A model generated the notes under the pieces. The model saw only the letters and a list, made by a program, of their open reading frames with translations. It was not told the origin of the DNA and ran no database searches. Below are positions 1-9,546 of a DNA stretch of 64,000 nucleotides, piece after piece. The first letter of the stretch is position 1, and each line of letters begins with the position of its first letter. Made by a program: the position numbers and the translations under genes. Source of the DNA: an uncultured Oscillospiraceae bacterium (GTDB lineage Bacteria > Bacillota > Clostridia > Oscillospirales > Ruminococcaceae); assembly GCA_949743955.1 (NCBI GenBank), contig CATJVQ010000035.1:1-64000 (forward strand), written 5' to 3'.

Positions 1-1146
1 ATCCTGGAAGAAGTCCTCAACTTCCTTGATGTCATCGGTCATGACGCGGAGGTTCTCGAAGTCGGTGCCGTAGTTGCCCTTGAAGAGCAGGTCAACGTAA
101 TCGTTGCAGACGATGCGGGTCTCTTCGTCGATCACTTCGCCGAAGTTGAAGATGCTGCCGTCGGTGTGATCGTCGATGTGCGTGGACTTCTTGATGATGT
201 AGCGCTCGTCCGGCTCGACATCGCGGTAATCGGAGTAAGCGACTTCGCCCTCAATGAAGAAGACAAGGTTTGCATCGTGGAGATCGAATTCGACTTTGTA
301 ATCGTCGAGCTCAAAGTCGCGCACACCGGCTGCGGCTTTGATGGTGACATCGTAAACATCAAGGTTGTTTGCCTTGTCGCGGCGTACACGCTTACGGGTG
401 ACGGTCACGCCGCCGGAAGCCACGTCAACGCGGAAGTCTTCGTCATACTCAACCGCCAGGCGGATCACAACTTCCTTGGTGTCATCCTCACCGTAGGTGT
501 AGAGCTTCCACTCGTTGCCGGCGTTGTCAAACAGCTCGAAGGAATCCTTATTCGCGATGGTGTATTCCCCGTTGCCGACCGCGTTAAAAAGAACGGCCAA
601 AGCATCGACAATATCATCCGGATCGGTCAGGACCGCGACGAGGGCCTCGCCTTTTTCAAGGGTATCAATGGCGAGGGCAGCCGTGTAAGCGGCCTTGCCC
701 GCGATGCTCGAAACACCGGGAGCTGCAGTCGCATTCTCTTCAGCTTCCTCTGCCAGTTTGTCCGTGGTTTTATTGGATTTAAGCGCCGTGTTGAGCTCGC
801 TAACGAGAGACGAATTTCCCTTCACTGCACTGTCTCTGACAACCGCCTTGCGGAAGGTATCGAAAGCGGAGAGAGCTTTGTTCGCATTGCGGGCAACATT
901 CGCCGCGGAGGTTTTCTCCAGAGCCTTATACGCATCCTGATAAGCGGTCAGGGCGTCATAGGTCGCCTTGTCGAGAACGTCTACAAGCTTCTCGGAGCTT
1001 TTGAACTCACCGTCGGGTTCATACGCATAGATCTGGAAATCATAGTCCTTGGAGTTGTCAGTCTTCTTCAGCGTAGCCGCAGAAGCCATGGACGCCATGC
1101 CCAGAACCATGGAACCGGCGAGAACACTGGCCAGTACCTTTTTCAT
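1..1146 (-). CDS. Secreted protein of unknown function, C-terminus outside the window
   Basis: The reading frame stays open for 382 codons from ATG at 1146 to the window edge, so the 3' end is missing. The start is preceded by a GAGGAG site. The protein begins with a typical Sec signal peptide (MKKVLASVLAG, then a hydrophobic run ending near residue 22 at SMASA). The middle is Ala/Lys/Asp-rich, probably helical, followed by an acidic beta-rich part. The last 50 visible residues (FNFGEVIDEET, GNYGTDFENLRV) match the N-terminal half of the small secreted protein at 45443-45922 (FDFSQVIDEET, GHYGTDKENLRV), so the two share a domain. No known family was recognised. It is probably exported to the cell surface or medium. 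Confidence 0.75.
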   Translation of the reverse strand, partial: MKKVLASVLAGSMVLGMASMASAATLKKTDNSKDYDFQIYAYEPDGEFKSSEKLVDVLDKATYDALTAYQDAYKALEKTSAANVARNANKALSAFDTFRKAVVRDSAVKGNSSLVSELNTALKSNKTTDKLAEEAEENATAAPGVSSIAGKAAYTAALAIDTLEKGEALVAVLTDPDDIVDALAVLFNAVGNGEYTIANKDSFELFDNAGNEWKLYTYGEDDTKEVVIRLAVEYDEDFRVDVASGGVTVTRKRVRRDKANNLDVYDVTIKAAAGVRDFELDDYKVEFDLHDANLVFFIEGEVAYSDYRDVEPDERYIIKKSTHIDDHTDGSIFNFGEVIDEETRIVCNDYVDLLFKGNYGTDFENLRVMTDDIKEVEDFFQD

Positions 1147-1293
1147 AGTGACATTTCTCCTCTTTTGTATTTTTAAGCGTGTCTGAACGTTTTGCAGTTT
1201 AGAGATATCTCAAAATTATCTCTGCATCCAGTATCAGCACACTTTTTCAGTCGGGAAGCTCTCCACGTTGTTTTCATCCTCGACTGTGCTTTC

Positions 1294-1322
1294 ATTATAA
1301 AATAAATTACAAAATGGTTAAA
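1294..1322 (-). promoter_or_regulatory. Probable promoter of the secreted protein gene
   Basis: On the minus strand a TATAAT (1299-1294) lies 17 bases downstream of TTTAAC (1322-1317). This gives a leader of about 140 bases before the ATG at 1146. Nothing else is recognised between 1323 and 1560, an AT-rich stretch without an open frame. Confidence 0.45.
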
Positions 1323-1580
1323 CAAAAATTACGGAACTATCTTTTTATATTTCTTTTTTAAATAATGAATGAATTATAAATACGAACTCAAAGCAGTATA
1401 TTTATGAATAAACTGTATCTAAATAAGACGTTAAATATGAACCAAAGGGAGGGGGATTCCTGAAAAACAAAACTCTTGCCCGAATAAACAATACCAAATC
1501 GTTTAATAATCATAAATCAGTTACTCTCCGGGGAATTCTTTCAAAAGCTGAAGTCTCTCCAGCATAACCCACAGCGGATG

Positions 1581-1672
1581 TGGTATAATAAGGATGAAAA
1601 ACTTAATGAGGATCTCTTGATCTCACCAAAAGGCAGACCCCCGGAGAGCGGCTACTCTCCGGGGGTCATTTT
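1581..1672 (+). ncRNA. Candidate antisense RNA (antitoxin) with its promoter
   Basis: An extended -10 element (TGG-TATAAT, 1581-1589) points right; no good -35 is present. A transcript starting near 1596 would run through the GC-rich hairpin at 1636-1667 and stop in the following T-rich bases. Its last bases would be complementary to the 3' end of the small toxin-like gene at 1666-1773 and to that gene's terminator. This is the arrangement of the Bacillus TxpA/RatA type I system. The RNA is inferred only from the promoter and hairpin. Confidence 0.4.
1636..1667. terminator. Strong shared hairpin terminator
   Basis: The arms GACCCCCGGAGAG and CTCTCCGGGGGTC form a near-perfect GC-rich hairpin. 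It overlaps the stop codon of the small minus-strand peptide gene and is followed by TTTT on both sides, so it could end transcripts in both directions. Confidence 0.65.
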
Positions 1673-1773
1673 AAGGCTTGCTGTCCATTGCCGTGGCGGT
1701 CAAGCCATTTGCTCACGCAGAAGGCAGCTACGTTCGCTGCGACCGTCACTAAAAAGCTTAAAAGGATCTCCAT
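1666..1773 (-). CDS. 35-residue membrane peptide, holin-like / type I toxin candidate
   Basis: A short frame starts at ATG 1773 behind a strong GGAGG site (GGAGGGAGGATC-ATG). It encodes MEILLSFLVTVAANVAAFCV followed by SKWLDRHGNGQQALK: one transmembrane helix and a short polar tail with the SKWLD motif. This is the plan of the small holin-like toxin peptides common in Clostridia. It has its own promoter at 1820-1848, a hairpin terminator at its stop codon, and an opposing promoter that would make an antisense RNA. If expressed without the antisense RNA it would be expected to insert in the cell membrane. It is too short for standard gene calling. The family assignment rests on size, hydrophobicity and the KWLD tail; function is inferred. 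Confidence 0.6.
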   Translation of the reverse strand: MEILLSFLVTVAANVAAFCVSKWLDRHGNGQQALK

Positions 1774-1819
1774 GATCCTCCCTCCTTCCTGTTGCCAGTA
1801 TAGGGAGGACAGCGCCCTG

Positions 1820-1848
1820 ATTATTCTAGGTTTCGACTATCTTCGCAA
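1820..1848 (-). promoter_or_regulatory. Promoter of the small toxin-like peptide
   Basis: On the minus strand TTGCGA (1848-1843) and AATAAT (1825-1820) are separated by 17 bases. Transcription would start about 40 bases upstream of the peptide's ATG. Confidence 0.45.
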
Positions 1849-1885
1849 TATCCATGAAAATGGGGTGCGCAGGGCGTGTCCCCTC

Positions 1886-1914
1886 TTGCAAAATGAAGGG
1901 AATTGTATTAGAAT
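1886..1914 (+). promoter_or_regulatory. pgk promoter
   Basis: TTGCAA (1886-1891) and TAGAAT (1909-1914) are separated by exactly 17 bases and lie about 70 bases upstream of the pgk start codon. Confidence 0.6.
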
Positions 1915-1984
1915 AAACTGGTATAGGAATAGGGACAATGAGGGGCGAAACGTCCCGTTCTGAAAAAAGAAAGGATGATCTGCA

Positions 1985-3175
1985 ATGACTTCACTCAACA
2001 AAAAGTCTGTGGAGGATCTCGACGTCGCCGGTAAGCGCGTACTCGTGCGCGTAGACTTCAACGTGCCGCTTAAGGATGGCGTCATCACCAACGACAAGCG
2101 TATCGTCGCGGCGCTGCCCACCATTAAATATCTTGTCGAGCATAAGGCGCGCGTCATCCTCTGCTCGCATCTGGGCCGCCCGAAGGAGGGCTGGGAGCCC
2201 GAGTTTTCTCTCGCTCCGGCGGCGAAGCGTCTGGGTGAACTGCTCGGCAAGGATGTCGCCATGGCGAAGGACGTCATCGGCGAGGATGCGAAGGCTAAAG
2301 CCGCCGCTCTTCAGGATGGCGACGTGATGCTCCTCGAGAATGTCCGCTATCACAAGGAGGAGAAAAAGAACGATCCCGCTTTCGCCAAGGAACTCGCCTC
2401 CCTCGCGGAAGTCTATGTCAACGACGCGTTCGGCTCCGCGCACCGCGCGCACGCCTCCACGGCCGGTGTCGCCGACTATCTGCCCGCGGCCTGCGGCTAC
2501 CTGATGCAGAAGGAAATCAACTTCATGGGCGGCGCGCTCGAGAACCCGAAGCGTCCGTTCGTGGCTATTCTCGGCGGCGCAAAGGTTTCCGACAAGATCG
2601 GCGTCATTGAGAACCTCATCGGCAAGGTTGACACGCTCATCATCGGCGGCGGCATGGCGTACACGTTCTTCAAGGCGAAGGGGTACTCCATCGGTACCTC
2701 TATCTGTGAGGACGATAAAGTTGACCTGGCCAAGGAAATGCTTAAGAAGGCGGAAGAAAAGGGCATCAAGCTCCTGCTGCCGGTCGACAATAAGATCGGT
2801 GACGCGTTCAAAGAGGACTGCCAGATGCAGGTTGTCGACTCCAGCAAGATCCCCGACGGCTGGATGGGCATGGACATCGGCCCGAAGACCATCGCGCTCT
2901 TCTCCGACGCGATTAAGGGCGCAGGGACAGTTGTCTGGAACGGCCCGATGGGTGTCTTCGAGTTCGAGCAGTTCGCTGAGGGCACGCTGGAAATCGCCAA
3001 GGCGGTTGCGGCGAGCGGATCTGTGTCGGTCATCGGCGGCGGTGACTCGGTCGCGGCTGTGACCAAGCTCGGCTTTGCCGACAAGATGAGCCACATCTCC
3101 ACCGGCGGCGGCGCGTCCCTTGAGTTCCTCGAGGGCAAGGAGCTGCCCGGCATCGCGTGCCTCAACAATAAGTAA
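1985..3175 (+). CDS. pgk: Phosphoglycerate kinase
   Basis: This cytoplasmic glycolytic enzyme transfers phosphate from 1,3-bisphosphoglycerate to ADP. The 396 residues are full length for the family. Visible hallmarks are the N-terminal substrate loop [11 protein letters not shown] (about 18-28), the HLGRP loop (about 60), GGAKVSDKI near 197, and the C-terminal nucleotide-domain motifs NGPMGVFE and [10 protein letters not shown]. The start is supported by an AAAGGATG site 7 bases upstream. It is the first gene of a pgk-tpiA-gpmI run; the upstream gap holds its own promoter. Confidence 0.98.
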   Translation: MTSLNKKSVEDLDVAGKRVLVRVDFNVPLKDGVITNDKRIVAALPTIKYLVEHKARVILCSHLGRPKEGWEPEFSLAPAAKRLGELLGKDVAMAKDVIGEDAKAKAAALQDGDVMLLENVRYHKEEKKNDPAFAKELASLAEVYVNDAFGSAHRAHASTAGVADYLPAACGYLMQKEINFMGGALENPKRPFVAILGGAKVSDKIGVIENLIGKVDTLIIGGGMAYTFFKAKGYSIGTSICEDDKVDLAKEMLKKAEEKGIKLLLPVDNKIGDAFKEDCQMQVVDSSKIPDGWMGMDIGPKTIALFSDAIKGAGTVVWNGPMGVFEFEQFAEGTLEIAKAVAASGSVSVIGGGDSVAAVTKLGFADKMSHISTGGGASLEFLEGKELPGIACLNNK

Positions 3176-3275
3176 GCAGCTTATCCGGGCGGAAACTGTT
3201 TTCGTCCGGCACCCCGGCCGGACGCGGGAAGCCCCGCGTCCGGTTCATTCATCATGAGGAAAGGAAGCGCTGAAT

Positions 3276-4038
<763 letters not shown>

Positions 4039-4046
<8 letters not shown>

Positions 4047-4067
4047 AAATTTTCAAATTTTATGTCC
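4039..4067 (+). terminator. Hairpin at the tpiA stop codon
   Basis: GGACATAAAA pairs with TTTTATGTCC around a short AT loop. The tpiA TAA lies in the left arm. It resembles an attenuator or mRNA-end structure more than a classical terminator, since no long T run follows. Confidence 0.4.
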
Positions 4068-4133
4068 ACGAAAAGTTATTTTGACTTCGAAGAAGTCAAT
4101 TTTGCCCGCTTTGCGGCCAAAAACATAACTTTT
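4068..4133 (+). repeat. Three-way-junction repeat element, single copy
   Basis: After ACGA, the outer arms AAAAGTTAT (4071-4079) and ATAACTTTT (4125-4133) enclose two hairpins: TTGACTTC-GAA-GAAGTCAA, then the linker TTTTG and CCGC-TTT-GCGG. The same order of elements, with matched base changes in the arms, occurs twice at 48216-48437 on the minus strand. In both places the element lies between two genes and is oriented with their transcription. Confidence 0.65.
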
Positions 4134-4140
4134 CCTGCGG

Positions 4141-4178
4141 GGATAAAGTTTGCGCATAAATGGATTCAACTTTTATCC
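4141..4178 (+). other. Second hairpin between tpiA and gpmI
   Basis: GGATAAAGTT pairs imperfectly with AACTTTTATCC. The bases after it (ATGGGGCAGTG near 4183) resemble the ATGGGGCATTG that follows the outer arm in the 48-kb repeats, so this may be part of the same element. Confidence 0.4.
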
Positions 4179-4246
4179 CTGCATGGGGCAGTGTCTGCAA
4201 AAATAATTTTTAATCTTCCATTTGAAAAAGGAATGGTTACTGTATC

Positions 4247-5761
4247 ATGAAAAAACCACTGGCACTGATTATTCTTGACGGCTTCGGCTACAACCGCGAC
4301 AATTACGGCAACGCCATCTCGGCGGCGAAGAAATCGACCGTTGACCGCATGCTCTGGGAATGCCCGCACACGTTCATCGGCGCGTCCGGCATGGACGTCG
4401 GCCTGCCTGACGGGCAGATGGGCAACAGTGAAGTCGGGCACACAAACATCGGCGCAGGACGCATTGTGTACCAGGAGCTCACGCGCATCACAAAGGAGAT
4501 CGACGAGGGATCCTTCTTCCAGAACGAGGCGCTGTGCGGCGCGATGGAGAACTGCAAAAAGACAGGCGGCGCTCTCCACCTGATGGGCCTCCTCTCGGAC
4601 GGCGGCGTCCACAGCCACAACACGCATCTTTACGGGCTTGTCGAGATGGCCAAGCGCTTCGGCCTCCAGAAGGTTTACATCCACTGCTTCCTCGACGGGC
4701 GCGATGTCCCCCCCTCCTCGGGCGCGGACTATGTGCGGCAGCTTGCGGATAAGCTCGATGAAATCGGTGTGGGGAAAATTGCCACCGTCATGGGCCGGTA
4801 CTATGCCATGGATCGCGACAACCGCTGGGAGCGCGTGGAAAAGGCATACCGGGCGATTACAGCGGGCGAGGGCGAAGCGGTCGACTGCCCCGTCACGGCA
4901 GTGAAGAAGAGCTATGAGGGCGGCGTTACGGATGAGTTTGTCGTCCCGGTCGTGGTAAAGGGCATGGAGCCGATGAAGAACGGCGACTCGTGTGTGTTTT
5001 TCAACTTCCGTCCCGACCGCGCCCGCGAGATCACGCGCACCATCGTCGATCCGGAATTTACAGGCTTTGCCCGTCCGGCCGGGAATCTCGACGTCTATTA
5101 TGTCTGCATGACGCAATATGACGCGACGATGCCGAACGTCCATGTGGCGTTTAAGCCGCAGTCGCTGGAGAACACGTTCGGGGCGTACATCGCCTCGAAG
5201 GGGATGCACCAGCTCCGCATCGCCGAGACGGAGAAATACGCGCACGTGACATTTTTCTTCAACGGCGGTGTCGAGAAGACATATGAGGGTGAGGACCGCG
5301 CGCTCATCGCCTCCCCGAAGGTGGCGACCTACGATCTTAAGCCCGAGATGAGCGCATACGAGGTGGCGGACGAGTGCGTCTCCCGCATCGAGAGCGGGAA
5401 GTACGACGTCATCATCCTCAACTTCGCCAACTGCGACATGGTGGGCCACACCGGCGTGTTCGACGCGGCGAAGGCGGCTGTCGAGGCGGTGGATACGTGC
5501 CTCGGGAAGGTACTGGACGCCATCCTCGCGCAGGGCGGCGCGGCGCTCGTCACGGCCGACCACGGCAACGCCGACAAGATGTATGAGGCGGACGGTTCCC
5601 CGTTCACCGCGCACACCACCAACCCGGTGCCGCTGTTCGTTGTGGGGTATCCGTGCGCGCTGCGGGAGGGCGGACGGCTCGCCGACCTCGCCCCGACCAT
5701 GCTCCACATGCTCGGCCTTGAGCAGCCCGCGGAGATGTCCGGCAAATCTTTGATTCTCTAA
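4247..5761 (+). CDS. gpmI: 2,3-bisphosphoglycerate-independent phosphoglycerate mutase
   Basis: This Mn-dependent cytoplasmic enzyme interconverts 3- and 2-phosphoglycerate. The 504 residues match the usual length. It starts with the metal-binding LIILDGFG strand, has the phosphoserine loop DGQMGNSEVGHTNIG (catalytic Ser near residue 63), HCFLDGRD, FFNFRPDRARE, and the C-terminal metal motifs NCDMVGHTG and TADHGNADKM. Its GGAATGG-type ribosome site is modest. It closes the glycolytic run; the 200 bases before it hold the structured repeat, which may affect its expression. A strong terminator follows. Confidence 0.98.
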   Translation: MKKPLALIILDGFGYNRDNYGNAISAAKKSTVDRMLWECPHTFIGASGMDVGLPDGQMGNSEVGHTNIGAGRIVYQELTRITKEIDEGSFFQNEALCGAMENCKKTGGALHLMGLLSDGGVHSHNTHLYGLVEMAKRFGLQKVYIHCFLDGRDVPPSSGADYVRQLADKLDEIGVGKIATVMGRYYAMDRDNRWERVEKAYRAITAGEGEAVDCPVTAVKKSYEGGVTDEFVVPVVVKGMEPMKNGDSCVFFNFRPDRAREITRTIVDPEFTGFARPAGNLDVYYVCMTQYDATMPNVHVAFKPQSLENTFGAYIASKGMHQLRIAETEKYAHVTFFFNGGVEKTYEGEDRALIASPKVATYDLKPEMSAYEVADECVSRIESGKYDVIILNFANCDMVGHTGVFDAAKAAVEAVDTCLGKVLDAILAQGGAALVTADHGNADKMYEADGSPFTAHTTNPVPLFVVGYPCALREGGRLADLAPTMLHMLGLEQPAEMSGKSLIL

Positions 5762-5775
5762 TGTTTAGAACCGAA

Positions 5776-5813
5776 ATAAAAAGAGATACAGGCAGCGCCT
5801 GTATCTCTTTTTT
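5776..5813. terminator. Bidirectional terminator between gpmI and ogt
   Basis: AAAAAGAGATACAGGC and GCCTGTATCTCTTTTTT form a perfect stem with A and T runs on both sides, ending the two convergent genes. Confidence 0.9.
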
Positions 5814-5816
5814 GTT

Positions 5817-6314
5817 TTACCGTGCCCTCTCCATATGGAGCAGCCATTCCTTTTTTTCGATACCGCCCGCATAACCCGTCAGGCTCCCGTTTGTCCCGAC
5901 GACACGGTGACAGGGGATGATCAGCGAGATGGGGTTATGTCCCACAGCGCCGCCCACCGCCTGCGCGGACATCCCGGGCAAGTTCATCTGCCCGGCGATG
6001 CGCTTCGCTATCTCACCGTATGTCATCATCTGCCCGAACGGGATGGCGAGCAGGATATCCCATACGGCCCTGCGGAAGGGCGTGGCCCGCAGGGACAGCG
6101 GCGGGATAAAACCCGGATCCCGGCCGCTGAAATAGATGTCCAGCCACCGCTCCGCCTCCTGAAAGACAGGCAGATCCCGCTCCTCATATGTTTCCGGCAG
6201 CGTACTGCCGAAATATTTCTGGCCGTCGAACCACAGGCCGGTGATTTTTCCGCCGCTGCCGGAGAGCGTGATCCCGCCCAGGGGAGAGAGGCAGTGGTGA
6301 ATATACGTTATCAT
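5817..6314 (-). CDS. ogt: Methylated-DNA-[protein]-cysteine S-methyltransferase
   Basis: This suicide repair protein removes O6-alkyl groups from guanine in DNA. The active-site motif IPCHRVVG is present, followed by GSLTGYAGG, and the helix-turn-helix part RIAGQMNLPGMSAQAVGGAVG precedes it. About 165 residues is normal for Ogt. The ATG at 6314 lies 13 bases after an AGGAG inside the end of ftsK; a GTG at 6326, overlapping the ftsK stop as GTGA, is the alternative start but has the Shine-Dalgarno only 2 bases away. It is probably translated with ftsK. Confidence 0.93.
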   Translation of the reverse strand: MITYIHHCLSPLGGITLSGSGGKITGLWFDGQKYFGSTLPETYEERDLPVFQEAERWLDIYFSGRDPGFIPPLSLRATPFRRAVWDILLAIPFGQMMTYGEIAKRIAGQMNLPGMSAQAVGGAVGHNPISLIIPCHRVVGTNGSLTGYAGGIEKKEWLLHMERAR

Positions 6315-6322
6315 TCTATCGG

Positions 6323-9241
6323 TCACGGCTCCTGATTCATTTTCATCTCGTAGAGCTGTTCGCGGGTCATGAGGACCTGCCGGGGCTTCGAGCCCTCAAA
6401 CGGCCCGACAATCCCCTTCTCCTCGAGCTGATCGACGATGCGCGCGGCACGGGCGTAGCCGAGCTTGAGCTTGCGCTGGAGGAGGGACGTGGAGGCCATC
6501 CCCATCTCGACGACGCATTCGATGGCGGCGGGGAGCATATCGTCCTCCTCCTCGAAGCCGCCGCCCTCGTCGTCGGTATCGCTGCCGCGCTTTTTCCCCT
6601 TCTCGGCCGCGGCCTGCCGCTCTATTTCCTCCATCACCTTATCGTCGTACTCGCTCTCGCCGCCGCGCTTGATGAACTCGACAACCGCCTCCACCTCCTG
6701 ATCCGAGACAAAGCACCCCTGCACGCGCTGCGGCTTGGGCGCGCCGACAGGGTAAAACAGCATGTCCCCGCGGCCAAGGAGCTTTTCCGCCCCGCCGGAG
6801 TCGAGAATGGTGCGGCTGTCAACGGACGAGGAGACCGCGAACGCGATGCGCGAGGGGATATTCGCCTTGATGACGCCGGTGATCACGTCCACAGACGGGC
6901 GCTGTGTGGCGATGATGAGGTGCATCCCCGCGGCACGGGCCATCTGGGCCAGGCGGCAGATGGAGTCCTCCACGTCGCCGGGGGCGGCCATCATCAGGTC
7001 GGCGAGCTCGTCGATGATGATGACAACCTGCGGCATCGGGGCGAGCTCCGGGCGCGACTGGCACAGGCGGTTATACCCGGCGATGTCGCGCACCTGATTC
7101 TCCGCGAACTGCTGGTAACGCTTGAGCATCTCCGACACGCTCCACGCGAGCGCCCCGGCGGCCTTCTTCGGATCGGTGACGACCGGGACGAGCAGGTGCG
7201 GGATGCCGTTATAGATCCCCAGCTCCACCACCTTCGGATCGACCATCAAAAGCTTGACCTGATCGGGCGGGGACTTATAGAGCAGGCTGATGATGATGGA
7301 GTTGATGCACACGGATTTACCCGATCCGGTGGATCCGGCAATGAGCATATGGGGCATTTTGGCCGCGTCCGCGATCGTCACGCGGCCGGAGATGTCGCGG
7401 CCGAGGGCGATGGTGAGCGGGCTTTTGGCGCTGCGGAATTCGTCGGAATCGATGATTTCGCGGATCTGCACCATGTCGACGTTCTTGTTGGGCACCTCGA
7501 TCCCGACCGCCGGCTTGTTCGGGATGGGCGCTTCGATGCGCACGCCGGCGGCGGCGAGGTTGAGGGCAATATCGTCGGCCAGAGAGGTGATCTTGCTGAT
7601 CTTCACCCCTGCCGACGGCTGGAGCTCATACCGTGTCACAGCCGGGCCCTTGGCAATGTCGATGACACGTGTCTGCACGCCGAAGGACTGGAGGGTATCC
7701 ACCAAGCGCTGGGCGTTGGCTTTGAGTTCCTCCGTGCTGTCCTCGCCCGCACGCCACTTCGGTTCGCTCAGGAGGCTGATGGGCGGATACGCATACGCCG
7801 CCTCGAACGGAGAGGGATGCCGCACCAGTCCGGCCGCCGGGACAGCGGGCACGGCAGGGGACGGCGCCCCAGCCGCCGGAGCGGCATGCGGCGCGGGGGG
7901 CGGTTCGCTCTCCTCCGCTTCCCGCACAGCGTCGTCAAGGCTGTCCTGGAGCTTCTGGCCGACATCATCGTCAAACACCGGATCCGGCGCTTCGGAGACG
8001 GGCTCGGGGGCGGGGCCGTCGTCAGGCGTGAGGGCGCGGCGAAGGATTTCGTCGATCACCTCGTCGGTCGTCTGCGGACGGGGCGGCGGGGGGGAATTGC
8101 GGAAATGCAGCGGCGCGGCCATCTCCGGCAGCGGCGGTTCAGGGACATCCTCCTCCAGAGGAATCTCATCGAACGGATTCGTCTCCTCCGTGTCGGGCGG
8201 TGTCTCAAGGGGGAGCCCGTCCGATGTGACCGGGCCGTTATACATATCCCGCAGAATCCCCGCGTTCGGGGAGAAATCGAACTCAAACTTCCCCGCCGGA
8301 TGCGCCGCTGAAAAGAGCGCCTCTCTGGCGCTGTCGACAGAGGACTCTATCGACTTGCGCGCAAAGCTGCCCTGCGGTACGCTGTCGAACGGATCCGGTT
8401 CCTCGGCAGGCGGCGCCGGGGAGGCTTTCGGCCGTTCGAAGATCTTTGCCACATCCACTGTGTCCGCCTCCGGTTCCGCGCGCTTCTGGCGCTTCTTCCG
8501 CGGCGGCGGCGCTTCCTGATCGAGGGGAACGTCCACATTGAAGCGGCCGCTGCCGGGTTCGGGCGGCATTGTCTCCGGGGCGGAACGGGGGGACGGATCG
8601 TCCTGCGGCGCATAGGAGCGCGTGGGCGGCGTCCAGTCGGGGATCTCCTCCTCCCGGCGGGACTGGACCCGCTCGGCATAGGTGTTGCTGATGTGGCGGA
8701 CGGGGCGCATCGCACTGTGATAGAGGCCGATGAGCGTCGCGCCGGAAAAAATCATAATAAAGACGAAAAGTAAAAGCACGGTGACAATTCTCGCCGGCAG
8801 ATCCCCGCAGGCGATGAGCGGCAGCGCGATAACGGAGCTGAGTACACCGCCGCCGTTGAGCTCGTTCCCGGCCTCATACAATTCGACAATGCAGTCCCAC
8901 AGCCCCTCCTCCTTGAGCGCGCCGTAGGAAAAGACCTGTACGGCGGCGGAAATCATCAGAATAAGGACAGCCGTCTGCCACACCTTGCCGCCGATGGTGC
9001 CTACAGGCTTGTCAAGCGTTGTCATAATCGCGACATAGATGAAAAGCGGGGCGATAAAAAATGCGCCCGGCCCGAGCAGACCGAACATTGCGCCGCGCAG
9101 GCCCTTCCACAGGCTGGCTCCCTCGATAAAGGACAGCGCTGCTAAAAACAGGCCCACCGCGAACAGGATAATGGCGTAAATCTGGCGTTTGGATCGCGCC
9201 TCCTCTGCCGCACGCCTAGACGGCGCCTTTCTGGTTGCCAT
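6323..9241 (-). CDS. ftsK: DNA translocase FtsK/SpoIIIE
   Basis: This membrane-anchored ATPase pumps chromosomal DNA through the division or sporulation septum. The 972 residues show four N-terminal membrane helices (about 20-175), a long Pro/Glu-rich linker (about 200-470), the RecA-like motor with Walker A GSTGSGKS and Walker [12 protein letters not shown], and a C-terminal winged-helix gamma domain ([21 protein letters not shown]) that reads KOPS-like sites. The start at 9241 (MATRKAPS) follows AATGGAGGAACC; a longer frame to 9289 lacks a ribosome site. It follows tepA and ylzJ, the order seen upstream of spoIIIE in Bacillus. Confidence 0.97.
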   Translation of the reverse strand: MATRKAPSRRAAEEARSKRQIYAIILFAVGLFLAALSFIEGASLWKGLRGAMFGLLGPGAFFIAPLFIYVAIMTTLDKPVGTIGGKVWQTAVLILMISAAVQVFSYGALKEEGLWDCIVELYEAGNELNGGGVLSSVIALPLIACGDLPARIVTVLLLFVFIMIFSGATLIGLYHSAMRPVRHISNTYAERVQSRREEEIPDWTPPTRSYAPQDDPSPRSAPETMPPEPGSGRFNVDVPLDQEAPPPRKKRQKRAEPEADTVDVAKIFERPKASPAPPAEEPDPFDSVPQGSFARKSIESSVDSAREALFSAAHPAGKFEFDFSPNAGILRDMYNGPVTSDGLPLETPPDTEETNPFDEIPLEEDVPEPPLPEMAAPLHFRNSPPPPRPQTTDEVIDEILRRALTPDDGPAPEPVSEAPDPVFDDDVGQKLQDSLDDAVREAEESEPPPAPHAAPAAGAPSPAVPAVPAAGLVRHPSPFEAAYAYPPISLLSEPKWRAGEDSTEELKANAQRLVDTLQSFGVQTRVIDIAKGPAVTRYELQPSAGVKISKITSLADDIALNLAAAGVRIEAPIPNKPAVGIEVPNKNVDMVQIREIIDSDEFRSAKSPLTIALGRDISGRVTIADAAKMPHMLIAGSTGSGKSVCINSIIISLLYKSPPDQVKLLMVDPKVVELGIYNGIPHLLVPVVTDPKKAAGALAWSVSEMLKRYQQFAENQVRDIAGYNRLCQSRPELAPMPQVVIIIDELADLMMAAPGDVEDSICRLAQMARAAGMHLIIATQRPSVDVITGVIKANIPSRIAFAVSSSVDSRTILDSGGAEKLLGRGDMLFYPVGAPKPQRVQGCFVSDQEVEAVVEFIKRGGESEYDDKVMEEIERQAAAEKGKKRGSDTDDEGGGFEEEDDMLPAAIECVVEMGMASTSLLQRKLKLGYARAARIVDQLEEKGIVGPFEGSKPRQVLMTREQLYEMKMNQEP

Positions 9242-9306
9242 GTTGGTTCCTCCATTTATGTAAATCTTTATGTAATACGCTCGGTACAAAGCCGAGCGGA
9301 AATAGC

Positions 9307-9546
9307 CTATCTGTAAAACCCATCTGACGACAAACTGCTTGACAGCAAACCGCCGTCGGGCAATATGCTGCCTGGGGAAAAGGTGAGATAATCCCGCGGA
9401 TTGGTGGAGAGCACGCGCGAGACGGCGAATCCCTCGGGGGTGCGGTGCCCCGCGAGGAGCACGCCGCGGACAGTGCGCGTCTCGGGCGGCGGCGCCTCTT
9501 CAGGCTCCAGCAGCATGGGAAGCGGGGCGACGGAATGCAGAATCAC
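9307..9546 (-). CDS. YlzJ-like protein
   Basis: A 79-residue protein starting [17 protein letters not shown] and containing a central [24 protein letters not shown] segment, which fits the small YlzJ-like family of Firmicutes. Its function is unknown. It starts with GTG overlapping the tepA stop (GTGA), with GAGGAGG in the end of tepA serving as ribosome site, so the two are translationally coupled. Position between a ClpP-like gene and ftsK/spoIIIE supports the call. Confidence 0.8.
   Translation of the reverse strand: MILHSVAPLPMLLEPEEAPPPETRTVRGVLLAGHRTPEGFAVSRVLSTNPRDYLTFSPGSILPDGGLLSSSLSSDGFYR

Noticed and set aside
166-1176. Long plus-strand open frame
   Set aside because: It is the complement of the secreted protein gene, which has a signal peptide, ribosome site and homology; the plus-strand protein has none.
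4062-4250. Short plus-strand frame between tpiA and gpmI
   Set aside because: It has no ribosome site and is made of the arms of the structured repeat.
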